Shown here: one piece after another, positions 7,738-16,163 of the stretch
How positions within the stretch are numbered: position 1 is the stretch's first letter
Layout: every line of letters begins with the position of its first letter
DNA from: JADGHX01 sp035760965
GTDB taxonomy: Bacteria; Pseudomonadota; Gammaproteobacteria; Steroidobacterales; Steroidobacteraceae
Length of the DNA stretch: 24,855 nucleotides
Reading direction: 5' to 3'
NCBI GenBank assembly: GCA_035760965.1
Contig: DASTRY010000058.1
Span: forward strand, 1 to 24,855
Notes under the pieces: generated by a model
Told to the model about the DNA's origin: nothing
What the model saw: only the letters and a program-made list of their open reading frames with translations
Database searches by the model: none
Position numbers and translations under genes: made by a program

Positions 7738-10683
7738 ATGCAACGTGTCACCGCTTCGCCGCGCGCCGCCAGCGCGCGCACGCCACGCTCGACGTCGATC
7801 CGCTACCGTCTCGTTCACGCCGCCGTCGTCGCGGCGCTCGCCGCTCCTGCGATGGCGCAGAACGCCGACGACGCCACCGCGCCGACTCAAGAGGTGACGA
7901 TCACAGGCTCGCGCATCACGACCGCGAGCGGCTTCACCGCACCGACGCCGGTCAGCGTGGTGGACGCGGACCGCATCGAGCAGCGCGCCGTCACGAACGT
8001 CGGCGACCTGCTGAACGAGCTGCCTTCGTTCCGCGGCACGCAGACGCCCGCGGCACAAGGGTTGAGTGGCGGATACGTGGGCGGTCGCGTGCTCGATTTG
8101 CGCGGGCTCGGCACGGTGCGCACGCTCGTCCTCGTCGATAGCAAGCGCATCACGCCATCGACGCCGCAAGGGACGGTGGACACGAACATGATTCCGAGCT
8201 CGCTCATCGAGCGCATCGACGTCGTGACCGGTGGCGCCTCCGCAGCGTACGGCTCGGATGCGGTCGCGGGCGTCGTGAACTTCATCCTCAACGAGAACCT
8301 CACCGGCCTGAAGAGCTCGATCTCCTACGGCGAGGCCGAGGAAGGCGACAGCCAGACGACCGCGGCGAGTCTCGCGGGCGGCGTTCCGTTCTGGGGCGAT
8401 CGCGGCCACTGGGTCGGCGCGGTCGAGTACGAGCGCAACACGGGTGTCGGCACGTGCACCGAGCGCGCCTGGTGCGCGGCCGAAGTGCTGAACTTCGGGC
8501 GTCCGGCGGGCATTCCGAACACGCAAATGCCGGCGAACAACATTCTGCCGGGCGTGCGGCCGTCGACGATCTCGCCGACGGGAGTGATCAATTCGTTCAC
8601 GAATCCGGCCGACCCGACGAAGACGGTCGCGACCGGCGGGCCCGTCGGCATCACGTTCAATCCCGACGGCACGCCGCGCAAGTTCCAGTACGGCTCGCTC
8701 GTCAACTCGCTCTTCATGGTGGGCGGCGAGGGTCAGGGGCAGGACGGCTATTTCGAAGGCATTCCGATCCAGTCCCCGACCAAGCGGTACAACTTCTTCA
8801 GCCGCGCCAAAGCGGAGCTCACCGACAACATCACCGGGCGCTTCGATCTAGGCTACGGCTATCTCGAAGGGATGCATGCCGGCGCGGAGTACCGCAGCAT
8901 CGGCGCGACCATTCTCAACATCCACCGCGACAATCCCTTCCTGCCGACCTCGAGCGATCCGACGCTCGACCTCCCGACGCTCATGGATGCGCAGGGCATC
9001 CAGACGTTCCAGATGGGCCGCAACTACGCGGACATCGGCAACCCGCCGCTCGATTCGGTGAACAAGCTGTGGCAGGCGTTCTTGTCGGTCGACGGCACGA
9101 TCGGCAGCTCGAGCTGGAAGTGGGACGCGCATTACGGCTACGGCCGCAACCATTTCAACCTGACGATTCCGAACTCTGTGATCACCGCACGCGCCCAAAA
9201 AGCGGCGGATGCCGTGCGGAACACCGCCGGTCAGATCGTGTGCCGCGTGAACAGCGACGCCAATCCCGCGAACGACGATCCGGCATGCGTGCCGATGAAC
9301 GTGTTCGGCAACCAGATCTCGCAGGCGGCCATCGACTACATCACGGGCGTCTCGATTCAGGACAACATCACCACCGAGAACTCGCTCGCGGCCAACGTGA
9401 ACGGCGAGCTGTTCAACACCTGGGCGGGTCCCGTGTCGCTCGCCATCGGTGCCGAGTGGCGCGACGACAAGATGAAGGGCGATGCCGATCCGCTCTCGCA
9501 GCAGCTCGCGTTCTTCACCAACAACGCGCAGAAGATCGCCGGCGACATCAAGGTGCGCGAAGGCTACCTCGAGACCGCGATCCCGCTCGCGCGCGATCTG
9601 TCGTTCGCCAAGAGCTTCGATCTGAACGGTGCCGTCCGTCGCACGCACTACGACCGCGACGGCGCCGGCACCTCGTCGGGCGTCGACGCGACGACCTGGA
9701 AGTACGGCCTCGTCTATCAGCCGCTCGAGTGGCTGCGCTTCCGCGGCACGAAGTCGCGCGACATTCGCGCGCCGAACGTCAGCGAGCTCTTCGGGCCGGT
9801 CACCGCGGGCTTCGGCATCCTGAACGATCCGGCGAAGGGCGGCGCGCAAACGAATCCGACCGTGCAGTCGGGCTCGAACGCGAATCTCGTCCCTGAGGTG
9901 GCGGACACGCGCACCGGCGGCATGGTGATCACGCCGACGCTGGACAACTGGCTCGGCCGCGTCCAGTTCTCCATCGACTACTACAAGATCGAGATCGACG
10001 ATGCGATCGGCACGCTCGGCGCGCAGACCATCGCGACCCGCTGCTTCCAGGGCGCGCAGGAGTTCTGCGCGCTGATCACACGCGATGCGGCCGGGTTCAT
10101 CACGAACATCGTCGACGTGCAGCAGAACGTGAACCAGCTGAACACGAGCGGTCTCGACATCGAGCTCGGGTACCGGCAGCCGACGGAACACTTCGGTGAG
10201 TTCACGTTCCGCCTGCTCGACACGCGCGTGTTCCACCTGATCACCATCGATTCGGCGGGACCGCTCGATCGCGCCGGTCAGACCGGTCTGCGCGGCGGCA
10301 CGCTGCCCGGCATTCCGAACTACACGCTCGACGCGCTCGTCAACTGGAAGACCGGGCCGCTGGACCTGTCGGTGCACGGGCGCTACATCCCGGAGGGCAT
10401 CTACAACGCGGCGTTCATCGGGCCCGAGCAGTCGGGCTACGCGATCACCTTGCCGAACAGCTCGAATACGAACGCCATGCCGTCGCGGACGTATGTCGAT
10501 CTCGTCGGGCAGTACACGTTCAGCATGGCGAACGGCAGCGACAATCTCGTCGTGTTCCTGGGTGTGAACAACCTGACGAATGCCGAGAATCCGCGCTTCC
10601 CCGGCGCGAACGGCAGCGGCAACAACGTGCTGTTCGATCCGATCGGGCGCACGTACAAGATCGGATTCCGCTTCAAGCAGTAG
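7738..10683 (+). CDS. TonB-dependent outer membrane receptor (first)
   Basis: Outer-membrane beta-barrel transporter of 981 residues driven by TonB-ExbBD. A basic N-terminus is followed by a hydrophobic segment and a signal-peptidase site, 'APAMA|QN', at about residues 40/41. The TonB-box-like stretch 'QEVTITGSRI' is at 51-60. The plug domain follows, with 'VGDLLNELPSFRG', 'LDLRGLGTVRTLVLVDSKRI' and 'IERIDVVTGGASAAYGSDAVAGVVNFIL'. The rest is a long barrel ending in 'TYKIGFRFKQ', an aromatic-rich final strand (the last residue is Q, not F). Barrel loops carry paired cysteines, for example in 'GTCTERAWC'. The substrate cannot be read from the sequence. The only adjacent candidate regulator is the convergent LysR-type gene. 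A strong terminator follows. Confidence 0.93.
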   Translation: MQRVTASPRAASARTPRSTSIRYRLVHAAVVAALAAPAMAQNADDATAPTQEVTITGSRITTASGFTAPTPVSVVDADRIEQRAVTNVGDLLNELPSFRGTQTPAAQGLSGGYVGGRVLDLRGLGTVRTLVLVDSKRITPSTPQGTVDTNMIPSSLIERIDVVTGGASAAYGSDAVAGVVNFILNENLTGLKSSISYGEAEEGDSQTTAASLAGGVPFWGDRGHWVGAVEYERNTGVGTCTERAWCAAEVLNFGRPAGIPNTQMPANNILPGVRPSTISPTGVINSFTNPADPTKTVATGGPVGITFNPDGTPRKFQYGSLVNSLFMVGGEGQGQDGYFEGIPIQSPTKRYNFFSRAKAELTDNITGRFDLGYGYLEGMHAGAEYRSIGATILNIHRDNPFLPTSSDPTLDLPTLMDAQGIQTFQMGRNYADIGNPPLDSVNKLWQAFLSVDGTIGSSSWKWDAHYGYGRNHFNLTIPNSVITARAQKAADAVRNTAGQIVCRVNSDANPANDDPACVPMNVFGNQISQAAIDYITGVSIQDNITTENSLAANVNGELFNTWAGPVSLAIGAEWRDDKMKGDADPLSQQLAFFTNNAQKIAGDIKVREGYLETAIPLARDLSFAKSFDLNGAVRRTHYDRDGAGTSSGVDATTWKYGLVYQPLEWLRFRGTKSRDIRAPNVSELFGPVTAGFGILNDPAKGGAQTNPTVQSGSNANLVPEVADTRTGGMVITPTLDNWLGRVQFSIDYYKIEIDDAIGTLGAQTIATRCFQGAQEFCALITRDAAGFITNIVDVQQNVNQLNTSGLDIELGYRQPTEHFGEFTFRLLDTRVFHLITIDSAGPLDRAGQTGLRGGTLPGIPNYTLDALVNWKTGPLDLSVHGRYIPEGIYNAAFIGPEQSGYAITLPNSSNTNAMPSRTYVDLVGQYTFSMANGSDNLVVFLGVNNLTNAENPRFPGANGSGNNVLFDPIGRTYKIGFRFKQ

Positions 10684-10701
10684 GAACCCGACAGCGCCGG
10701 C

Positions 10702-10741
10702 GCGCGGCCCGCGAGCGTGAGCTCAGCGGGCCGTGCTTTTT
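10702..10741 (+). terminator. rho-independent terminator of the first receptor gene
   Basis: An 11-bp stem (GCGCGGCCCGC at 10702-10712 with GCGGGCCGTGC at 10726-10736, one G-T pair) with a 13-nt loop is followed by TTTTT at 10737-10741. It lies 19 bp after the receptor stop. The stop codon of the convergent LysR-type gene (10723-10725) falls in the loop, and the end of that gene's coding sequence forms the right arm. Confidence 0.88.
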
Positions 10742-11646
10742 GCGGGCTCCGTATCGCGCTGCGCGACCGACGGCATGTGCGCCTTCAGGTACGCGAGCAC
10801 CTCGCGCACGAGCGCGTTGTGCATCTTCGTGCTGGGCACGAGCGCCTTCAGCCAGAGGCGATGGACCGGGAAATTCGGGAGCAGCTGCACGAGCGTGCCG
10901 GCGTCGAGGTCCTGCTGCACGACGTCGCGCGGCAGGATCGTGATCCCGAGCCCGCGCAGCGCCGCGGAGCGCAGCGTGCGGCTGTCGCTCGCCAGCACGC
11001 GCGGATGGACTTGTGCCGTGATCGGGCCGTTCGGTCCTTCGAAGTTCCACGTCTTGCTGTAGACGGCGGACGTGAGCACGTCGTGAAACGCGAGGTCCGC
11101 CGGCGTTTGCGGGACCGGCGCGGTTTCCAAATAGGAGGGCGCGCAGCACACGAGCTGCTCGTAGGGACAGAGCGGCACTTCCGTGACGTTCGGATAGGTC
11201 ACGGGTAGCGCGCCGATCGAGAAGTCGAAGCCTTCTTCCATCGGGTTGACCGACCGGTCGATCAGGACGATCTCGAGCGAGACGCCCGCGTGCGCGGCAA
11301 GGAATTGCGCGAGCAGGTCGCCGAGGTACGTGGAGCTGACGGTCGTCGGTGCCTTGATGCGCAGGTGGCCCGCGATGGGCTCTTCCTCGTTCGAGGCAGG
11401 CGGCGCGAACATCTCTTCCAGCTCGGCGACGAAGCGCACGAACCGCGGGAGATAGCGTTCGCCGGCAGCCGTGAGCGTGAGGCCGCGCGTGGAGCGTATG
11501 AGGAGCTTCGTTCCGAGGCTCTGCTCGAGTTGACCGATCCGCTTGGTGACGACGGACGGCACGAGCCCGAGCTGGCGCGCCGCGGCCGAGAAACTCCCCA
11601 GGCGCGCGACGCGAACGAACGCGGTGATGTTGCTCAGAGTATCGAT
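10723..11646 (-). CDS. LysR-type transcriptional regulator lacking a canonical start codon
   Basis: DNA-binding regulator with an N-terminal winged helix-turn-helix and a C-terminal effector-binding domain. The conserved N-terminal block ('DTLSNITAFVRVARLGSFS', then 'AAARQLGLVPSVVTKRIGQLEQ') is fully present in frame. The protein would have about 307 residues, normal for the family. However, no ATG, GTG or TTG lies in this frame between the upstream in-frame TGA (11706-11704) and the GTG at 11562-11560. Where homologues usually begin 'MDTL', this sequence has ATC at 11646-11644. Starting at GTG 11562 (279 aa) would remove the first HTH helices. Possibilities are non-canonical initiation (ATC, or CTG at 11637), a start-codon mutation or a sequencing error. 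The 3' end overlaps the terminator of the convergent receptor gene. Confidence 0.75.
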   Translation of the reverse strand: MDTLSNITAFVRVARLGSFSAAARQLGLVPSVVTKRIGQLEQSLGTKLLIRSTRGLTLTAAGERYLPRFVRFVAELEEMFAPPASNEEEPIAGHLRIKAPTTVSSTYLGDLLAQFLAAHAGVSLEIVLIDRSVNPMEEGFDFSIGALPVTYPNVTEVPLCPYEQLVCCAPSYLETAPVPQTPADLAFHDVLTSAVYSKTWNFEGPNGPITAQVHPRVLASDSRTLRSAALRGLGITILPRDVVQQDLDAGTLVQLLPNFPVHRLWLKALVPSTKMHNALVREVLAYLKAHMPSVAQRDTEPAKSTAR

Positions 11647-11664
11647 GGGCGCACTCGCAGTAAC

Positions 11665-11690
11665 GGGCGGTGCGTCCGTTTTACCCGCCC
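11665..11690. other. GC-rich inverted repeat between nagE and the LysR-type gene
   Basis: GGGCGG at 11665-11670 pairs with CCGCCC at 11685-11690 across a 14-nt loop. It lies in the 96-bp gap after the nagE stop, just upstream of the LysR-type coding frame on the same strand. Neither strand has a proper T-run after it, so it is at most a weak terminator or leader structure. Confidence 0.25.
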
Positions 11691-11742
11691 TGGGGTGCTG
11701 GATTCAACGCGAGACGCGCCGCTGGCCGCAGACGCTTCCCGG

Positions 11743-13545
11743 TTACGCGCGGAGCGCGGCGAGGGCCGACTCGGCCGCCGGGCCGATCAGGATGTGTACG
11801 CTCTCGGGAGACGGGCGCGCGATGCCCCGAACAGCCAGTGCGCCCAAGGCCGGCTCATCGACGGCGCTCGGATCGATCACGCGCACGCGCACGCGCGTCG
11901 AGCTCGCGCCGAGCTCGCTGAGGTTGCGCCGCCCGCCGAGCGCCGCGAGCAGGTCGCGCGCGAGGCTCGAATCGAACGCCCCCGCGTGCGCAACGGGCTG
12001 GGCAACTGCGGGACGAGAGGCCGATTCGCTAGGCGCGGTAGCGCCCGCTGCTGCGGTGCGCGTCGGCTCACCATCGCGCAAGCCGCGACGGATGTCCGTC
12101 GCCACCTGATCTGCGATCGGCCCCAGCACCACTTGCAGCGCGTTCGCCGACGGCCGCACGAGCCCGCGCGCGCCGAGCCGTTTGAGCGCCGCCTCATCCA
12201 CCCGCTGCTGATCGTTCACGACGAGCCGCAAGCGCGTCGTGCACGCATCGACGGACACGAGATTCGCCGCGCCGCCGAGCGCTGCGATGAATGCATGCGC
12301 CGTGCTCGGCTCGCCGCCGCCAGTGCCTGCTGCGCCCCGCACGTCGGTAACCGCGGGCGAAGAGACGAGCGAGTCGTCCCCCTCGCGACCGGGCGTCTTG
12401 AGATTGAACGCCCGAATCACCCCTCTGAAGGTGACGTAGTAGATCACCGCGTATGCCGCACCGACCGGGATCAGCAGCAGCGGGTGCGTGGCCCGACCGA
12501 AATTCAATACATAGTCGAACAGGCCTGCGGAGAAGCTGAACCCGAGATGGATGTTCAGCACGTGCATCAGCGCCATCGCCGCGCCCGTGAGCACGGCGTG
12601 CACGGCGTAAAGCGCCGGCGCGAGGAACATGAACGTGAACTCGACCGGCTCCGTCACGCCCGTGAGGAACGAGGTCAGCGCCATCGATGCGAGCAATCCG
12701 CCCACCGCCGCACGCTTGTCGCGCGCCGCCTCGTGATACATCGCGAGGCACGCAGCCGGCAGCCCGAACATCATCACCGGGAAGAAGCCGCTCATGAACG
12801 CGCCCGCCGTCGGGTCGCCGGCGAAGAAGCGCTTCAGATCGCCCGTCACGCCGTTGTAGTCGCCGAGCAGGAACCACGCGAGATTGTTGATGATGTGATG
12901 CAGCCCCGTGACGATGAGCGCGCGATTCAGCACGCCGTACGCGAACAGGCCGAGATCGCCCGCGCCCAGCACCGAGCGGCTCATCGCATCCATGCCGCGC
13001 TCGAGAATCGGCCAGCCCCAGCCGAACAGGCCCGCAATCACAAGCCCTACGACGCCGCTCGCGATGGGCACGAAGCGCCGCCCGCCGAAGAACGCGAGAT
13101 AACTCGGCACCCGGATGTCGCTGTACCGGTTGTAGAGCACGCCGCCGAGCACGCCCGAGATGATGCCGGCGGGAACGCTGAGCTTCGCCAGCTCCTTGGC
13201 TTTGAACGCCGCGGCCGCAAGGTCACGCGCCTGCCCGGTGAGCCCGCTGAGCACATCGGGCGGAACGGCAATGAGCACTTCGGCGCCCTTCGTCGTGACG
13301 AGATAGCCGACGACGGCGGCGAGCCCCGCGGCCCCGTGATTCTCGCGCGCGAGCCCGACGGCGACACCGATCGCGAACAGCAGACCGAGGTTGGAGAAGA
13401 TGGCGTCGCCGGCGGCCGCGATGGGCGCGAGGTCCAGCACATCCGGCTGACCGAGCCGCAACAGCAAGCCCGCGACGGGCAACACCGCAATCGGCAGCAT
13501 CAGCGCGCGGCCGAGCTGCTGCAGATTCGTGAGGATCGACTTCAT
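11743..13545 (-). CDS. nagE: PTS permease EIIC-EIIB-EIIB', N-acetylglucosamine (NagE-like)
   Basis: Inner-membrane sugar permease of the glucose/GlcNAc PTS class, 600 residues, which imports and phosphorylates sugar. The EIIC domain (about 1-380) has several hydrophobic segments, 'GLHHIINNLAW' at 214-224 and the substrate-site motif 'GVTEPVEF' at 296-303. The first EIIB domain (about 414-490) carries the phosphorylatable cysteine C435 in 'DACTTRLRLVV'. After an Ala/Pro-rich linker, a second EIIB-like domain (about 524-600) reads 'GASSTRVRVRV', with serine (S548) in the cysteine position. No EIIA is attached; it is supplied by the fusion gene 19 bp upstream. The ATG at 13545 has GAGG 8 bases upstream; a longer frame to 13635 would overlap that gene. 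GlcNAc specificity is inferred from the neighbours. Confidence 0.9.
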   Translation of the reverse strand: MKSILTNLQQLGRALMLPIAVLPVAGLLLRLGQPDVLDLAPIAAAGDAIFSNLGLLFAIGVAVGLARENHGAAGLAAVVGYLVTTKGAEVLIAVPPDVLSGLTGQARDLAAAAFKAKELAKLSVPAGIISGVLGGVLYNRYSDIRVPSYLAFFGGRRFVPIASGVVGLVIAGLFGWGWPILERGMDAMSRSVLGAGDLGLFAYGVLNRALIVTGLHHIINNLAWFLLGDYNGVTGDLKRFFAGDPTAGAFMSGFFPVMMFGLPAACLAMYHEAARDKRAAVGGLLASMALTSFLTGVTEPVEFTFMFLAPALYAVHAVLTGAAMALMHVLNIHLGFSFSAGLFDYVLNFGRATHPLLLIPVGAAYAVIYYVTFRGVIRAFNLKTPGREGDDSLVSSPAVTDVRGAAGTGGGEPSTAHAFIAALGGAANLVSVDACTTRLRLVVNDQQRVDEAALKRLGARGLVRPSANALQVVLGPIADQVATDIRRGLRDGEPTRTAAAGATAPSESASRPAVAQPVAHAGAFDSSLARDLLAALGGRRNLSELGASSTRVRVRVIDPSAVDEPALGALAVRGIARPSPESVHILIGPAAESALAALRA

Positions 13546-13564
13546 ACGGGCGACCTCGCCTCTG

Positions 13565-16159
13565 TCATTCCGCGGGTTCTTGGAACTGCGCGACGAGCGC
13601 GCGAACGTCCGCGGCCGTTTGCTGCTCGAGCGCACGCTGCGCGAGCGCGAGGCATGCGTCGAGTGTGAGTGTTCCGATGAGCGCTTTGATCCGAGGGATC
13701 ACCGCCGGAACGGCGGAGAGCTCGTTCACACCGAGTCCGATGAGGATCGGCGCGGCAAGTGGATCCGACGCGAGACCGCCGCAGACCGCGACGTCGCGAC
13801 AGTTTGCGCGGGCGCCTTCGGCCGTCTTGGCGATGAGGCGCAGCACGGCGGGATGCAGCGCATCCAGTCGCGAGGCGAGCGCGGGATTGCCGCGGTCGAT
13901 GGCGAGCGCGTACTGCGTGAGATCGTTCGTGCCGATGGACAGGAAGTCCGCTTCGCGCGCGATGCGGTCCGCGATCATGGCCGCCGCGGGCGTTTCGATC
14001 ATCGCGCCGAGCGGCACGGCGGCATCGTGGCCGAGCTCGCGGCGCACGTCGTCCAGCATTTCGCCGATCGCGCGGACTTCGGCCGGCTCCGAGATCATCG
14101 GCAGGAGAATGCGGCAGCGGCCGCGAGGCTGCGCGTTCAGGATGGCGCGGAGTTGCGCGCGCAGAACGTGTGGATAGAGCAGGCTGATGCGCACTCCGCG
14201 CACACCCAGCGCGGGATTTTCCTCGCGAGCGAGCGGCATGTACGGCAACGGCTTGTCGCCGCCGGTATCGAGCGTGCGCACCACGACGGGCCGGCCGTCG
14301 AACGCCTCGACGATGCCGGAGTAGAGCGCGGATTGCGCCGCTTCGTCCGGCGGAGTGTCGCGCTCGAGGAAGAGGAATTCGGTGCGAAGCAGGCCGCAAC
14401 CTTCGGCACCCTGCGTGCGCGCCGCGCGCGCTTCGGCGACGGAGCCGACGTTGGCGAAGACTTCGATGCGCGCGCCGTCGGCAGTTCGGCATTCGCGCTG
14501 CGCGGCCTCCCTCTCGGCAGCCTGACGGCGGCGACGACGAGCGACCGTGCTCTCGGCACTCGTGCGTCGGTCTTCGGAAGGCGCGATGTGCAGGACGGCG
14601 TTGTCGGCGTCGAGCACGAGTGTCGTGCCGTTGGCGATCTCGCGGACGGCCGCGCCGGCAGCGACGAGCATCGGGATGTTCAGTGCCGCCGCGAGAATGG
14701 CGACGTGCGACGTGGGGCCGCCGCGGGCCGTGCAGATGCCGGCAACCCGCGCGGCATCTAGCGCGATGAACTGCGAGGGCAAGAGCTCGTCGGCGAGCAC
14801 AATGGCGCGCTCGGGAAGCTGGGGACCCGCCTCGGCATCGTCGTGCTCGAGCGCGGCGAGCACCTGCGATTCGATGTCCAGCAAGTCGTCGGCGCGCTCG
14901 GCCATGCGCGCGTCGGGCAGGGCGCGGAGCACATCGACGTTCGCGCGCACGGCCGCACGCCAGGCGAAGTCGGCGCTCTTGCCGCGCGCCAACTGATCGC
15001 GCGCGGCGGCGAGAAGCTCCGGGTCCTCGAGGAACTCGAGATGCGCAGCGAGCACTTCCGCCTGCGGGCCATGCTGATCCGAAGCCGCGATGCGCTGGCG
15101 AACGGCGCCCAGCGCAGCGTCCAGCCGTGCGCTCTCGATGGCGATTCCACGACCGGCCTCCTCAACGACGATCTCGCGCCGCGTGAGCTGAAACGCCGTA
15201 CCCACTGCCAGCCCGGGCGAGGCGACCACCCCGCGCAGCACGCGTTGTGTCGAATCGAGCGGAGCCGCGGCATCCGCGATGCCCCAGTGATTCGAGGCCG
15301 CACCGAGCTTCGCGACAGCTTCGCGGCCGCGCGCCGCATCGTTCATTGCAGGTCGCTTCACGTCAGCGGTCACACTCGCGGCCGCGCCCCGCACCTCTTT
15401 CTCCGCGTCGGCCAGCGCGTCGCGAACCGCTCGAAGCGCTGCCTCCGCATCGGGGCCCGCCGCCGTCACAGCGACCTCGTCACCGCACCGAATCCCCAGC
15501 GACATGATGGCGATCGCGCTCCGCGCACTCGCTGTCCTGCCGTGTGCGGCGATGGTGACGGTGGCCGCCAGGTGCTTGATACGCCCAACGAGCAGCGCTG
15601 CCGGTCGTGCATGCAACCCGTGCTCGAGCGGCACGCGCAAGTTCAGCACGTGTGCGCTGCCCAGTCCGGCCGCATTCGCATCGGCGGACGCTGCGGCGCC
15701 GGCAGGCGCCAGCTCCATGATGAGCTCGCCGACTCTCACCGCCCGATCCGTCGTCCGCCGCACGATCGAGAACGGCACTTCGTCCGTCACGATGATCGGT
15801 GTCAGCACGCTCTTCGCGCGCTGTGCGAGCACATCGAGATCGAACGTCAGCAGCGGCGCTCCCGCCGAGACTCGCGCGCCGACTTCGACGTGCGTCGCGA
15901 ACGCCGCGCCGTTCAACGCAACGGTGTCGACGCCGACGTGCATCAACACGTGCGCGCCATTCGCCGCGCGCAGAGTCACCGCATGCTTCTGCGGCGGAAT
16001 CGCGATCACCTCGCCATCGCACGGCGCATGCAGTGTCGCGCCGACCGGATCGATCGCCACGCCGTCGCCGAGCAGCCGGCCGGCGAACACGGGATCGGGC
16101 ACCTCTTCGAGCGGGGCGCTCCAGCCATCGAGCGGTGCAAGCAGAACGAGATTCGACAT
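13565..16159 (-). CDS. nagF: PTS phosphotransferase fusion EIIA-HPr-Enzyme I
   Basis: Cytoplasmic 864-residue fusion carrying all soluble steps of a sugar PTS. EIIA-Glc-like domain at about 1-150, with H59 ('KHAVTL') and phospho-acceptor H74 ('MHVGVDTV'). HPr domain at about 170-258, with H183 in 'HGLHARPAA'. Enzyme I at about 305-860, with the phospho-histidine H485 in 'GGPTSHVAI', 'GLLRTEFLFLERD' at 589-601, 'DTGGDKPLPY' at 631-640, 'GTNDLTQYALAIDRGN' at 743-758 and catalytic C793 in 'AVCGG'. All expected residues are present, so phosphate can pass from PEP to EIIB within this operon. The order matches NagF-type proteins of GlcNAc systems. The start ATG lies 4 bp after the hexosaminidase stop with no good Shine-Dalgarno, which suggests translational coupling; a frame open to 16246 would overlap that gene. 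Confidence 0.94.
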   Translation of the reverse strand: MSNLVLLAPLDGWSAPLEEVPDPVFAGRLLGDGVAIDPVGATLHAPCDGEVIAIPPQKHAVTLRAANGAHVLMHVGVDTVALNGAAFATHVEVGARVSAGAPLLTFDLDVLAQRAKSVLTPIIVTDEVPFSIVRRTTDRAVRVGELIMELAPAGAAASADANAAGLGSAHVLNLRVPLEHGLHARPAALLVGRIKHLAATVTIAAHGRTASARSAIAIMSLGIRCGDEVAVTAAGPDAEAALRAVRDALADAEKEVRGAAASVTADVKRPAMNDAARGREAVAKLGAASNHWGIADAAAPLDSTQRVLRGVVASPGLAVGTAFQLTRREIVVEEAGRGIAIESARLDAALGAVRQRIAASDQHGPQAEVLAAHLEFLEDPELLAAARDQLARGKSADFAWRAAVRANVDVLRALPDARMAERADDLLDIESQVLAALEHDDAEAGPQLPERAIVLADELLPSQFIALDAARVAGICTARGGPTSHVAILAAALNIPMLVAAGAAVREIANGTTLVLDADNAVLHIAPSEDRRTSAESTVARRRRRQAAEREAAQRECRTADGARIEVFANVGSVAEARAARTQGAEGCGLLRTEFLFLERDTPPDEAAQSALYSGIVEAFDGRPVVVRTLDTGGDKPLPYMPLAREENPALGVRGVRISLLYPHVLRAQLRAILNAQPRGRCRILLPMISEPAEVRAIGEMLDDVRRELGHDAAVPLGAMIETPAAAMIADRIAREADFLSIGTNDLTQYALAIDRGNPALASRLDALHPAVLRLIAKTAEGARANCRDVAVCGGLASDPLAAPILIGLGVNELSAVPAVIPRIKALIGTLTLDACLALAQRALEQQTAADVRALVAQFQEPAE

Positions 16160-16163
16160 CGCG

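Noticed and set aside
8848..10377. 509-codon minus-strand frame inside the first receptor gene
   Set aside because: Shadow of the receptor frame; no recognisable motif and no sensible ribosome binding site context.
11290..13668. 792-codon open frame on the plus strand
   Set aside because: It runs opposite the LysR-type gene and nagE, and its translation is Arg/Glu/His-rich and low in complexity. The minus-strand genes have clear domains.
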